From positions 75,070 to 139,069 of the forward strand of contig QEOQ01000238.1 in NCBI GenBank assembly GCA_010279815.1: 64,000 nt of DNA, written 5' to 3'. Below the pieces are notes generated by a model. The model saw nothing but the letters and a program-made list of their open reading frames with translations. It did no database searches and was not told where the DNA came from. This document shows, piece after piece, positions 54,130 to 64,000 of the stretch (the first letter of the stretch is position 1; every line of letters starts with the position of its first letter). The position numbers and the translations under genes were made by a program. This stretch comes from Brachionus plicatilis (lineage: Eukaryota > Rotifera > Eurotatoria > Ploima > Brachionidae).

Positions 54130-56290
54130 AAAATTTAGTGATGATATCGAATATGCATATTCGAACCGATATTCGAATAAGAAGAATGAAAATTAAATTT
54201 GAATTTAACTTAACTTAAATTTTTGAAAATAAATAATTTTAAATAATATACTTGAAAATTAACGCGTATAATATTTTTAAATAGCAATAATATGTATTTA
54301 AAAAACTAAAATACTGAATTAGGAACAAAATAAAAACATTTTAGTTTTTTTTTGTAATTAATGTCAATTACATTTAAATTTATCACTATTTTAATTTATT
54401 AATACATAATTGATTGAAATGAAACTCTTATGTCATCAAAAAAAAATAAAATTAATTATTAATTATTCCCATAATGTTCTATAAAAATTGCCACTTTGAA
54501 ATTTATTTTAACTTGCTTGTTTTGTATACCAAATTAAAACTTTTGATTTTACCTTTATAAAGACCAATGTAGCGTTATCAAGTTTTGAATCAAGATATGT
54601 CGAATACCTAACTCCATTGTGTAATTGCTATCTTACTTTTTCTTCTTTCTTTCCTGAACTGTTCAATACTTTAACATTTTGCACCTGTACAATATGTCCA
54701 TTTTGTTTGTCAATTACATATAATTTTTTATCTTATTTTTTCCTTACATTTTTATTTTATTTTTTTTGATTTTTAAATTATTTTTTTTTAATCTGAAGGA
54801 GCCTTAGCTCGGCACAGATAAAACAAATAAATAAGTAATAATATCACTAGTTGGATAAAGATAAACAAATAAAAAATTAAACTCTAAAATAACTCTTTAA
54901 TTAAAAAAAATGTAAGTGATTGAAGAAATTCCTAATAACATATCTCAAGATCAGGCTTCTGAACCTAATTTTAAAGGAAAAACTAGAGGTAAAGGTAAAA
55001 GTTATTTTCCTTTATGTAGTTTTCGCTCTTTGGAGGATACTAAAAAATACCTTGATCGAGAATTTGAGGGAAATTACTGGATTGTAAAAAGAGCGACAGA
55101 AACTTACCAAGCAGATACAATATGGTATCAATGTACAAAATGTGCTATTCGACTTTTTCAAATTATACCCTATTTGAAAAATTAAAACACAAAAAAATAA
55201 ATTAAGTTTTTTTTGTCCTTAAAAAATACATTCTGTTTTTAGTTTTATTTTTTTTGTTCTACTTAGATAATTAGTGCTATATTTTTCAAAAAAATAGTAA
55301 TTAATATAAAATTTTGTTCTAAATTCAGTATTTTCGTTTTTTTTTGCATAAAATAAACACTGTTAATAATTATATGCCAAAAATTAATTTATTTAAATCA
55401 AAAATTAAATCTTTAAGATATTCGAATTAAAATTTGAAAACATAACATTTTTGAATATAATAAACTAAATATAATAAATACCCGATTTAATGTTTGAAAA
55501 TTAAAAATTAATCAAAAAAATAATCGAAAAAAATATTTAAATTAAAAAAGAATTCATAAAATAAATTGAATTTAAATTCGACTTGGATACTAAAAGTGTG
55601 GAATCTTGAAATTGATGATCAATTCAAAATATCATTTCAATTCGAAGAGTTTATCTTTAAATATTAAAATTAATCTTTAAATTTATTTAGATAATTTTAA
55701 TGTAAAGTGCTTTACATGTTATGTTGATTTAAAAATAAATAATTTTAAAAAAATATTTTCTCAATCCATTGATAAAATTGATTTTTAAAATTTAAATTTA
55801 TAAACTGATTTTTTGAAGAGATTATTTTGAATTTTTTATTTCAAAATTATTTGTATCTAGCATCCAAAATTAAGAATAAAATTTTAAAAATAAAACAGTC
55901 CCATCCTTCTTACCAAAAAAAAGCTGTTATGATTTAACCAACGCTCCAAGAGTACAAAAAACTAAATTTTCAAATACTTAATTTTTCAAATATTCTATTT
56001 AAATTTTAATACTTTTAAATTATTTGTTGAGTTTATCTAAAATTGAAGTTGTTTTTTAAATTAAAGTTAAGTTCGAATTTTAATTTAAAAATAATCCAAT
56101 TTCGAATTTAATTTCAAAAAATAAATTAATTAAATATAAATTCAAATTTATTTTATATTCAAGATTTAATTCGAATATACTATACTGTTTCAATAGTCTT
56201 TTCAGGTTTTTCATTTATTCAAGTTTCAATTTGTGTCCAAAAAATTAATTCGATTTCATCACTATAAAAATTAAATTTAACCTGAAATTG
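54130..56290 (-). repeat. Dispersed repeat family A, inverted copy with insertion
   Basis: 55400-56290 is the reverse complement of about 9150-9800 (for example TCGACTTGGATACTAAAAGT versus 9592-9611). 54135-54200 and 54470-54485 match 9790-9860 and 9948-9960. The extra DNA between about 54490 and 55390 includes the MULE-like exon below. 53930-54130 is AT-rich. Confidence 0.55.
54916..55185 (+). pseudogene. MULE-type transposase N-terminal exon (FLYWCH-like)
   Basis: 89 codons from just after an in-frame TAA, with no ATG: EEIPNNISQDQASEPNFKG, then KSYFPLCSFRSLEDTKKYLD, NYWIVKRATETYQADTIWYQ and CTKCAIRLFQ. The F.S.E.....D....W...R......TIWYQC..C..R pattern is the WRKY/FLYWCH-like DNA-binding start of MULE transposases. 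It ends in IIPYLKN and a stop where an exon boundary would be expected. There is no catalytic core nearby. Confidence 0.5.
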
Positions 56291-56404
56291 ATGTTTAAAT
56301 TTTTTTATGAAATAATTTAAACAATTAAAATAATAAAAAAATTAATTTAATTTAAATTAAAATCTTTTAAAATTAAATTTATGCACTTTAATTATTTTTT
56401 TGTA

Positions 56405-56922
56405 CAGTGCTTCAATAAAAAATTCGGCGAAATTACGACATTTTACATTAAAAAACGTAACTTTTATTAAAATGGTTCCAAAATGCCAAAAAATTACAAA
56501 ATTGACCTCATTTCCAAAAATTTTTAATTAAATTTTGTTATGAAAAAAAAAATTCATATTCTTTAACTTTTCTTACTTAATTTTACATAAAATCAAAATT
56601 TTTCTATTACACCTTGTTTTTTCAACCAGATATTTTCACAAAGCATTTAATATCATGCTTAAGCATCTCAAAAGAAAAAAAGTCTAATTAGTAATAAATA
56701 TTTAACAATAATAAAAATTTAGTAATAATCATAATTTTTCTTTAAAAAATTTTTTGGCTTTAACTTTGAATTTTAATTTGATAATTTTTAATTTAATTGC
56801 AAAATCTTACCAAATTTTACATAAAATTACATAACCTTGCTCACTAAAATTGTCGTCAGAATACGTAAGATTACGAAAAATTACTTAATTTAGCCAATTC
56901 TGGATCTTTTATGGAAGCACTG
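56405..56922. mobile_element. Pogo/Tc1-like MITE, 518 bp, TA target duplication
   Basis: Termini CAGTGCTTCAATAAAA and complement CAGTGCTTCCATAAAA are flanked by TA at 56403-56404 and 56923-56924. The interior is AT-rich with AAATTACGA/TTACGTAAT motifs near both ends and no coding capacity. It is similar in size and end type to 29237-29756. Confidence 0.8.
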
Positions 56923-56924
56923 TA

Positions 56925-57610
56925 TATATTTTATTTATTTTCAATGAACGCCTTAAAGGGGGTCCTACTAAAACACTGACGTCAAAATTTATAAAATTTT
57001 TTGATCCCCCTCTTATTTTACAAAACAAAGAAAAATTTCAAGTTTTTTTACCTGATCCCTATCGACCCCCAATTTTATGCTACTGTCTACCATCAGTCTT
57101 GTAGAGAATTTCAAGAGCTTTCTTAAAATGGGTCTAGTTTGTGTCCAGAATGTATAATTTTTAGATGTATGGATTTAAATATAGTGCACCAAATTATAAA
57201 CCGTCTCACCCAGTCAAACATATTTTTAAAGATTTACATGTTATGTTGTTTTTATTCTCACACAGTATATATACATTCTATACATATTTGTTTGTGTCTT
57301 TGTACTACAAAAAATCTCTTAAGTTGAACTATTTTGAAGAAAAAATAGAGATATTTTAGAGATAAAAAAATTCATTAATTTGAATAAGGAAAATAATTAC
57401 TGTAGAAGCAATTTTTATATTTTCAAGGAGCAAATTATTTTTTTTTAGAAGCAAAAAAAAGAAGCAATTATTATTTTAATTAGGAGCAGAAATATTTTTT
57501 ATTAGAAGCAAAATTAAAAATTAATATAAAACAAATATAAAAAAAGACCAATTTTTTCAATTAAACAATTACCTAATTTAGTGTATTTATTTTGATTTTT
57601 GATTTCATAC
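56925..57610. other. Intergenic, no supported gene
   Basis: 56945-57080 is a C/G-richer patch (AAAGGGGGTCCTAC, GATCCCCCTC, ATCGACCCCCAA). Overlapping frames at 57139-57359 include YGFKYSAPNYKPSHPVKHIF but have no recognisable domain. 57415-57510 carries AGGAGCAAATTA/AGAAGCAA repeats. Confidence 0.35.
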
Positions 57611-57614
57611 CGTC

Positions 57615-57695
57615 TTATTTACTTGAAACGGTTTTTCTTGGACGACCTCGGCTTCTTTTTTGAGATAAATTAGTGTCAGTAGTCGAAAATACAAA
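57615..57695 (-). pseudogene. MULE transposase C-terminal tail with AT-hook
   Basis: The minus strand reads FSTTDTNLSQKRSRGRPRKT, then VSSK and TAA (57615-57617). RGRPRK is a canonical AT-hook. Ending a polar tail with it is typical of MULE-type transposases, compare 6847-7058. No catalytic part is attached. 57700-58390 is AT-rich. Confidence 0.45.
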
Positions 57696-58390
57696 TCTTC
57701 TATAGAAAATATAAGCCTTTGAATAAAAAAATCCTTATTTTTTCTCTATATTCGCTTTAAAATCTTTTATCTGTTCTACCAGTCAAAACATTTTTAGATA
57801 TTTTTTGTAGTTTCTTTACAGATTCTTTAAAAAATCTTTAGTGAATAAATTTTTAAAGAAAATGTTGAGATATTTTGGAGAAGAGATAATCTATAAAATT
57901 ATCTCATTCTATATTTTTTGATTAAGTTTTGTTTTTTATCAAAATATTCTTTCAGTTATTTTTTTTTATGATTTAAAATTACACACGATTTTAAAGTATT
58001 AAAAATAAAACACAATTAATTTGCACAGACTTCTGCAGTAAGTGAAATAAAAGTTGTTTCATTTACACAACAATAAAAGTTATGTTTTTTTTTAAATATC
58101 AGTCTTTAATTTCATTTTTATCGAAAAGCAGGCAGTAAAAATAAAAAAAAAATCATAAAGAAAAAAATCATACAAAATAATAGTCAAAAATTTGAAAATA
58201 GTTAACATAAGACTTAATTTGAAAAATCTAAAAAAAATTTAACCTCTTAATTTATTTTTATTTAATTGTAAATTGTTTAAAAAAATTTAATTACCTTAAA
58301 TAAATTTATTTAAAATAAAATTTTTTTAAGATCTTACTTAAAATGTAACACATATTTATTCAACAAAAAATGCGTATAATATTAAAAAAT

Positions 58391-58970
58391 TACCGTAAAC
58401 CTTTGCCCAGAATACTAGGAATAAACCTGAAATTTAACCGGAATTCTATATAGAATAGTTCCTATCGAAACCATGTTAAAGTAATTTTTTTGAATTTTTT
58501 GAGAATTCCGGTTAAAATTAAGAAATGTTCTATTAATAAAAGCTAAATTTAACTAATGTTCTAATAAATTTCTGGCATTTATTCCAGAATTAAAAAAAAA
58601 AAATTAAAAAAATGTAGAATTAAATTCGAATTCGTTTATAAGTCAAAATTAAGGATTCTTCCAATTTTTGAGTTTATTCTATGTGTAAAAAATGAAAAAA
58701 ATCGGAACTAAATTTGATAAATATATGTATATAATTGAAATTTTATTTGCTTGGTCGGATAATTTTTCCAATTCTGGAATAAACGCCAGAAATTTATTAG
58801 AACATTAGTTAAATTTAGCTTTTATTAATAGAACATTTCTTAATTTTAACCGGAATTCTCAAAAAATTCAAAAAAATTACTTTAACATGGTTTCGATAGG
58901 AACTATTCTATATAGAATTCCGGTTAAATTTCAGGTTTATTCCTAGTATGCTGGGCAAAGGTTTACGGTA
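58391..58970. repeat. Foldback element with 201-bp inverted arms
   Basis: 58391-58591 pairs with 58770-58970 (coordinates sum to 117361) at very high identity; the outer ends are TACCGTAAACCTTTGCCCA. The 178-bp loop is AT-rich and non-coding. A TA on each side could be the target duplication. It lies 280 bp upstream of the KY-like gene. Confidence 0.85.
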
Positions 58971-59248
58971 GTATAAAAAATAAATTTCCAAATTGAACTT
59001 AGCCTTAATTTAATAATTGTTTTGAAATAAAAAAAATTATATCACCAACGTTTTTTTAGTGAAATGATCTTATTAATTCAACAGTTCTTGCATATTATTT
59101 AATAATTTATTTACATGGTAGCTATGGAAATCTAGAAAAAATACACTTTCAAGATAGCTTTATTATTAGACTTTTAAATGTGAATTCGCTCAGGGAATTC
59201 TTTTGTTCCTGCAAAAGAATATATTCTGAAAAAATTAATTGAAAAATA

Positions 59249-60895
59249 ATGGGATGTTGGTTCAGTGGAAACAAAGTTTCTGATGTAACAGAGCCGATTA
59301 GAATAAAAAAATGGCCACAAACAGAGCATTTAATTTCCCTCGAGTGGCCTGAGCTACCAGACTACTTGAACAGTAAATCAAATTTGATGGCGCATGCACT
59401 TGCCAAAAAACGTGAAAATTTCCAACAACTGGACCAGGTGTCCGTCTATTTGGACTCGTTTCCAGCAGACAGCGACATAGAACGCGTGTGGCTAATTTTC
59501 GCATGGATCGCAGGCAACATCACATACAATTTTGAAGGATTCAAAAAAGGCCAATATGGCACTTGCCAACCACAAGATATAATTGAATGTGGCCACACAG
59601 TATGTTCAGGATATGCTAATTTATTCCAGAGTCTGTGCCAAAATATGGGCATAGAATGCCGGACAATCACCGGATACTCTAAGAGCTATGGCTATGAGCC
59701 GGGTAAAAAATTCCAAGACACAGATCATGCATGGAACGCGGTCAAAATAGCCAATAAATGGTATTACATTGAATCCACATGGGCCAGTGGCACAATAGAT
59801 GAAGAAAAATTTGAAAAAAAGTTCAATCCATATTGGTTTTTTACCCCGCCAGATATATTTTCCCAAACTCATTTTTCCACTGAATTTCAACTAGAAAAAA
59901 AGAGCTCTTTGCAAGAATTCGAAAAAGCTCACCTAAATGAACTAGAGTACTTTATCAAGGGCTTTAACAAGCTGTCTTTGCCTTCTTTGATCGAGACCAA
60001 TCATAGTCCATTCTGTCTCGAGCTCACTTCCACCAAAGATTGTGATCTAATTGCTCATTTGGTAAATCCAAGCACAGACAAACCAACAAGTATGCATGTG
60101 CAAAAGGATTCTGGTCATATGCCACATAAACACTGCGTTTTTGTAGAAATTCCGGAGAAAAATGTCAAGTATAAGCTGAGAATTTTTGCCAAAAACACCC
60201 ACTCGGACACCAATTTCTATGCACATATTACTTCTTATGAATTGATGAGAAACAAGGATGAGATAAACAGAAAAATGGCGCAATACAACCTGGATTTTGG
60301 TCATGGCATTAAGCTGCTCTCTCATGCCACCAGTTATTTATATTTTGACCACAATCCATTGAGACTGGAACTGTCCGGGGCCCACAGTTGTTCACTGATT
60401 GCTGAATTGAGTGATCATAATGATGTTAAGTTGGAACGGGCTTGTTTGATTCAGAAAAGTGTGGACAGAAAAAATGTTTTTTTGATTAATGCTTCTTGTG
60501 CGAGGCAAGGCAAATTTTATTTGAAAATTTATTGGAATAAGAAAGATGGTGCCGAGTATGGTATGTTGACTAAATTTGTTTTGATCAAGGAAAGAGCAGC
60601 GCGGCCAAATGATGTACTTAGTTATGTTAGTTTGGATGATAAAGAGGCTTTTGTTGTGGAGCCGTTGGGATATTATTTGAAAAAAGGAGTTGAGTATGAG
60701 TTTAAAGTTTGTTTGGAAAGAGTGGTCAAGATGGCTTTGATTGATCAAGAGGAAAATTGGCATCATTTCCAAAATTGTGATCGAAACTTATTTGTCCTTA
60801 AGTGGTGTGCTAACAAAATTGGCACAGTCGATGTTTTTGCTCAATTTACAGAGGGATCTAAATTCTACTCAATATGCAATTATGAGTGTAAATAA
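59249..60895 (+). CDS. Kyphoscoliosis-peptidase (KY)-like transglutaminase-fold protein
   Basis: A single intact exon of 548 codons with clearly higher GC than its flanks. MGC at the start predicts N-myristoylation and palmitoylation, hence membrane attachment. Residues 75-180 form the transglutaminase/protease-like core: CGHTVCSGYANLFQSLC (Cys119), the KY-type GYSKSYGYEPG, then DTDHAWNAVKI (His160) and YYIESTWASG. In KY relatives the third catalytic residue is Asp in (V)DSTW; here it is Glu175. Residues 190-548 hold repeated beta-sandwich-like domains (SPFCLELTSTKDCDLIAHL and PLRLELSGAHSCSLIAEL), as in the KY C-terminal half. Vertebrate KY acts at muscle Z-discs; invertebrate members are often expanded. 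Length agrees with the family. TAA at 60893 is followed within a few bases by AATAAA-like polyadenylation signals. Confidence 0.85.
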   Translation: MGCWFSGNKVSDVTEPIRIKKWPQTEHLISLEWPELPDYLNSKSNLMAHALAKKRENFQQLDQVSVYLDSFPADSDIERVWLIFAWIAGNITYNFEGFKKGQYGTCQPQDIIECGHTVCSGYANLFQSLCQNMGIECRTITGYSKSYGYEPGKKFQDTDHAWNAVKIANKWYYIESTWASGTIDEEKFEKKFNPYWFFTPPDIFSQTHFSTEFQLEKKSSLQEFEKAHLNELEYFIKGFNKLSLPSLIETNHSPFCLELTSTKDCDLIAHLVNPSTDKPTSMHVQKDSGHMPHKHCVFVEIPEKNVKYKLRIFAKNTHSDTNFYAHITSYELMRNKDEINRKMAQYNLDFGHGIKLLSHATSYLYFDHNPLRLELSGAHSCSLIAELSDHNDVKLERACLIQKSVDRKNVFLINASCARQGKFYLKIYWNKKDGAEYGMLTKFVLIKERAARPNDVLSYVSLDDKEAFVVEPLGYYLKKGVEYEFKVCLERVVKMALIDQEENWHHFQNCDRNLFVLKWCANKIGTVDVFAQFTEGSKFYSICNYECK

Positions 60896-62262
60896 AAAAA
60901 TTTAATAAAAAAAATTTGAAAAAAATTAAATAATTAAACTTAAGTTTTATTTTTTTAAACAAGTCAAAAGCTTTGAACAGTTTTTATTGACAATAATTCA
61001 ATTTTTCTTTTAAATAAAGATATGAATTAGCAGGATAATATTCCTTTTTATGAAGAACCATCAGATTTATTTAGACTTGTTTTTAATTCACAAGTCTTAA
61101 GTCAAGTCAAGTCAATTACCTAAAATTTTTTTTTTTTTTTAAGTCAAGTCAATGACTTAATAAATACATATTTGAATCCAATAAAGTAGTTGGTTCCAAA
61201 TTCCTGGCTGTTAATCTTAACCTATGTGGTCTGTTAATGTAAGCAGATTTAGAAAAAAATTCTTTCATCTAGTCTTGATGAAGCAGGCATTGATAACTTT
61301 GACTAAAAAAAAAATTTTAGTTCCAGTCATAACTTTAAATTTTTGTGACTTAGACTTAAAACTGTGATTAATAAACAAGTCTGATTTTATCAATTTTTAA
61401 TTTGATAAATGAAGAATTACCACAATTTTTTAGAATTCTTGAAATTGTTGGTTGTCTATGTGTGAAAATATTCTTTGATTTTGAGCTTATTTAGATTTTT
61501 TAACTCTCTTTTAGCTTCCTCATTCTCCAAGTGATCTTAAACTTAAAAAAAAAGAATCACATAGAAGAATATTTTTAAAGTTCGGACTTGGAATTTTTTT
61601 TTAATGACTTGTACTTTAATATGAGACTTTAAAAAAGACTCTGGTATTGATTCTTTTTTAAGATCTTGCCAGAAATTGTAAGCGTAAGATTTGTTCAGAA
61701 ATTTTATAAGATTTTTATGAGATTCTTTTTTTTAAGTTTAAGAAAATATTTAAAATTAGGTATGGATCTTAAAATTTATTATGAAGGTAAATTGACGTTC
61801 GAGATCAAGATCAAAATATCAAAATATAAAATGTAAAATTTTTTTTTAAATAATAGTGAAAAAATAACATTTTTCCTAAGCAAATACTTAACATGTTGTG
61901 TCAAGTTTATTTTCAAATATAAAATTTTAAAATATCCCTTTTCATTGAACTTAAATAAGTTAAAATTTTTTAGTTGATTTGAATATTTAAAGACAAAAAA
62001 GTTTTAAAATCTTTTAAAAGGACATTTTTAACCTGAAAATCTTACTTTGATTTTTCATTTTTTTAAAACCATTATGATATTTGAATTCTACGACCAAAAA
62101 TACATTATAGTGCACTTGATTTTTAATTTTTAAATTATGTCCTCTTTGGGTACTAAGGGCCGGAAGTTGACCAACTCAAAAAAGTTAATAGTATTCAAAT
62201 ATATATAACTAATGAATACAAAAGCTTGATATAATAATCGACCCCTCTATTGATAGCTGAGA
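60896..62262. other. AT-rich intergenic with GACTT repeat copies
   Basis: 61060-61155 (AAGTCAAGTCAAGTCAATTA, a T-run, AAGTCAAGTCAATGACTT) and 61265-61390 belong to the GACTT family. No gene is supported. Confidence 0.5.
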
Positions 62263-62263
62263 C

Positions 62264-62445
62264 TAGTGTTGTAAATCAAATTGGCGATTTGAACAAATTA
62301 TTCGATTTATTTCGATTTAAATTTAACATAAAATTTGAATTCAAATTTAAACTAAAATAAAAAATTTGTTTAAATTCAAACTCAAACTGAAAAATTAATT
62401 TAATTATTTAAAAGTAAATTCAAATGCTATTTATTTACAACACTA
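62264..62445. mobile_element. hAT-type MITE, 182 bp, 8-bp target duplication
   Basis: Ends TAGTGTTGTAAAT and complement. GCTGAGAC is duplicated exactly at 62256-62263 and 62446-62453. A YARNG-type start (TAGTG) with an 8-bp duplication is the hAT hallmark. The interior is AT-rich and partly palindromic. Confidence 0.85.
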
Positions 62446-62453
62446 GCTGAGAC

Positions 62454-62966
62454 TATAAGCTACAATAGTATAATATAATTTACATCTGAGCTGCATTTAT
62501 TCAGATCTTTTAGGATTGGGCTAACAATTGATGTATTAAACTTGTTAGGAATAGTGTTCAGAAAGAGAAATTGTTTGAAAAATTCCAGGAGTAAATTTCT
62601 AAATACAGGATTGGTTCCATATTTTAATACGGAGTAAAATATACTGTCATAGCCAGAAACACAAGATGTATTAGCTTCCTCTATTATTTGGTTTAGTGAT
62701 ACTAAGTCAAAATAAGGAATTATGTTAGGTTGGGTGAAAGTAATGAATTTATTGTTGACCGTTTCTTTTATAAAAATTTGATCCTCTCTAGTAGCTTCGG
62801 GGAAATCCTTAAACAATTCTTTAAAGTGATTAATGAGTTTTGACGCCGGGACTGTCGCTTGTTTATTAATGACCCTTTTTTTTGTGTTTTTCTGATAAAT
62901 CTCCAAAATTAATTTTTTTTTCTTTTCATGGGCGAATAAATCAAGGGATGCCTGTAAAAACAGCAC
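62454..62966 (-). pseudogene. LINE (non-LTR) reverse transcriptase fragment
   Basis: The minus-strand frame from about 62966 reads KLINHFKELFKDFPEATRED, then IIEEANTSCVSGYDSIFYSV, LKYGTNPVFRNLLLEFF, NTIPNKFNTSIVSPILKDLN and KCSSDVNY. This is the region linking endonuclease and reverse transcriptase in Jockey/I-like LINEs (SG.D.I....LK.G and P..W..S.I.PI.KD...S.....N.RPIS). It breaks off at N.RPIS, where the sequence becomes IILL, next to the hAT-type MITE. Palm-domain catalytic motifs are absent. Confidence 0.65.
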
Positions 62967-63650
62967 CCATCAAAAAAGCGAAAAAAAAGCACCCTGTGTA
63001 AATCGCATTAAATATTATAAAATATCTTTTTTTTTTTGATATATTTATTTCTAACAGCCTCAATTTTAATAAACATCAATTTTTATATTAAAAAAATATT
63101 GTTATTATATAAAATTTTCAAGTTTTAAAATAATTTGTACATAACACTTTAAAACACCCTGAAACACCCTATTAAGTTTATAAAACACCCTTTTGATTCT
63201 GATAGAGGAGAAAAAGTTCTGCTTGGCAAATTATTTTTCAAAAGGTCACATGTCCATGGACATGTAAAAACCCTATAAAAACCGCTAAAACAGGTTTAGA
63301 CCGGATTTTTTAAAACACCCTGAATATTTTTTTTTAAAAAGGTTTTTCAGTGAAAGAAACAACTTTATTGGGGTTTCTGGGGCCAAGAAATACGATTCTG
63401 AGGTCGGTTTAACAAAATAAACTATTAATCATGATTTAGTCAATCTTGGCCCAAAAGAGCCCACTATAAGATTATTGAATTTTGACTTGGAAATTTTAAT
63501 GTTGATTCTAGGGTAACTTTTTGTAATATAATATGAAAGTAAATTTTTAAATAAAAAGCATTTTTCAACATTTATTTTTTAAATTATTAAAAAAGAGAAA
63601 TTTAATAAAAATAAAGACTATTTTTTTGAAAATTCTGGAATTTGTTGGTA
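62967..63650. other. Intergenic with AAACACCCT repeats and an 18-bp palindrome
   Basis: AAACACCCT occurs near 63152, 63164, 63183 and 63314, with AGCACCC variants at 62964 and 62989. ACATGTCCATGGACATGT at 63248-63265 is a perfect palindrome. No gene. Confidence 0.5.
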
Positions 63651-63654
63651 ACAA

Positions 63655-63960
63655 TGGCTAATTAAATTCTTTTAAAATATGAATGTTTGATTTAAGTACG
63701 CTCCTAGGATTTATCATATCTTCATTTATGTTTCCACATTGTTTTTTTGCATATAATTCCGCAAATACTGTAAAACCTTTCGATGAAAGCACTAGAAGCA
63801 TTGATATTCGAAAATAATATACCAAGCCTTGAAAATCTTGGCATTTCATCTTTTTGATTTGATCAAAAGCTTATATTCGATTTGATCAATGTTAAGACTT
63901 CAGGTTTGGAAAGAGTTTCGGCTAAATATTTTACTTCTTTATCCAGCTAGATTTCAATTT
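63655..63960 (-). pseudogene. hAT transposase C-terminal (dimerisation) region
   Basis: On the minus strand one frame reads LDKEVKYLAETLSKPEVL, and after a stop and shift RLGILFSNINASSAFIERFY and SICGIICKK. A further shift in an A-run near 63745 gives QCGNINEDMINPRSVLKSNI and HILKEFN before TAG. The A.SS.F.ERF.S..G motif followed by N......RS.LK.N is the hAT C-terminal dimerisation region. It is a relic. It may or may not belong to the same family as the hAT piece at 25932. Confidence 0.65.
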
Positions 63961-64000
63961 AAAATTTTTCTGGCTCCTTATTTTTATAACTTGAAATTTT

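Noticed and set aside
1..64000. CRISPR arrays, operons or bacterial genes
   Set aside because: Spliceosomal introns, TATA promoters and animal gene families show this is eukaryotic nuclear DNA. No regularly spaced repeat-spacer array is present.

Overview
The window looks like nuclear DNA from a small invertebrate animal. It is very AT-rich (roughly a quarter GC by eye), has short GT-AG introns (54-60 bp), single-copy animal genes, and large numbers of degraded DNA transposons. The combination of MULE, pogo, hAT, Merlin and Harbinger-like relics, compact introns and TPR/NB-ARC genes fits a monogonont rotifer such as Brachionus. That assignment is inferred from memory of such genomes and is not proven here. 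A run of N (33639-34118) shows this is a draft assembly.

Layout. 1-7.8 kb: the end of a TPR gene copy, a GC-richer dispersed repeat, a decayed MULE-type transposase (2.9-5.5 kb) between direct repeats, a 132-bp-armed inverted repeat and a second MULE tail. 8.1-10 kb: a truncated exon resembling GINS subunit Sld5, then a dispersed repeat that recurs at 27 kb and, inverted, at 54-56 kb. 11.8-16 kb: the most notable locus, a lipase-like domain, an NB-ARC-type NTPase domain and about ten kinesin-light-chain-type TPRs in one order on the + strand. It is a STAND/NLR-like architecture interrupted by two stops and three frame changes. Two more TPR fragments (1-328, 16760-17057) show that the family has been duplicated and cut up by transposons.

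17.6-25.7 kb is a giant inverted repeat with arms of about 2.26 kb. Each arm carries a Harbinger/DDE_4-type transposase relic, a GC-rich block of unknown origin and long terminal repeats with palindromic TGACATGTCA sites. The 3.5-kb loop holds a nearly intact pogo-like transposase gene with a C-terminal zinc finger. Next come hAT remains, MITEs, and two paralogous single-KH-domain genes (31.2-31.6 and 41.3-41.8 kb, minus strand) that share promoter sequence. Between the paralogs are a small membrane-protein candidate, an N gap, a complete Merlin-like element with an 8-bp target duplication that contains a Pif1/Helitron helicase fragment, and decayed EGF and WD40 coding pieces.

42-51 kb is mostly AT-rich repeats and transposon debris. 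Two well-supported single-copy genes follow: an SLC46-like major facilitator transporter (51881-53929, two exons) and a kyphoscoliosis-peptidase-like transglutaminase-fold protein (59249-60895). The window ends in a hAT-type MITE inserted next to a LINE reverse transcriptase relic, and in a hAT transposase C-terminus. The likely working protein-coding genes are the two KH genes, the transporter, the KY-like gene and possibly the pogo transposase. Most of the rest is mobile DNA at different stages of decay.
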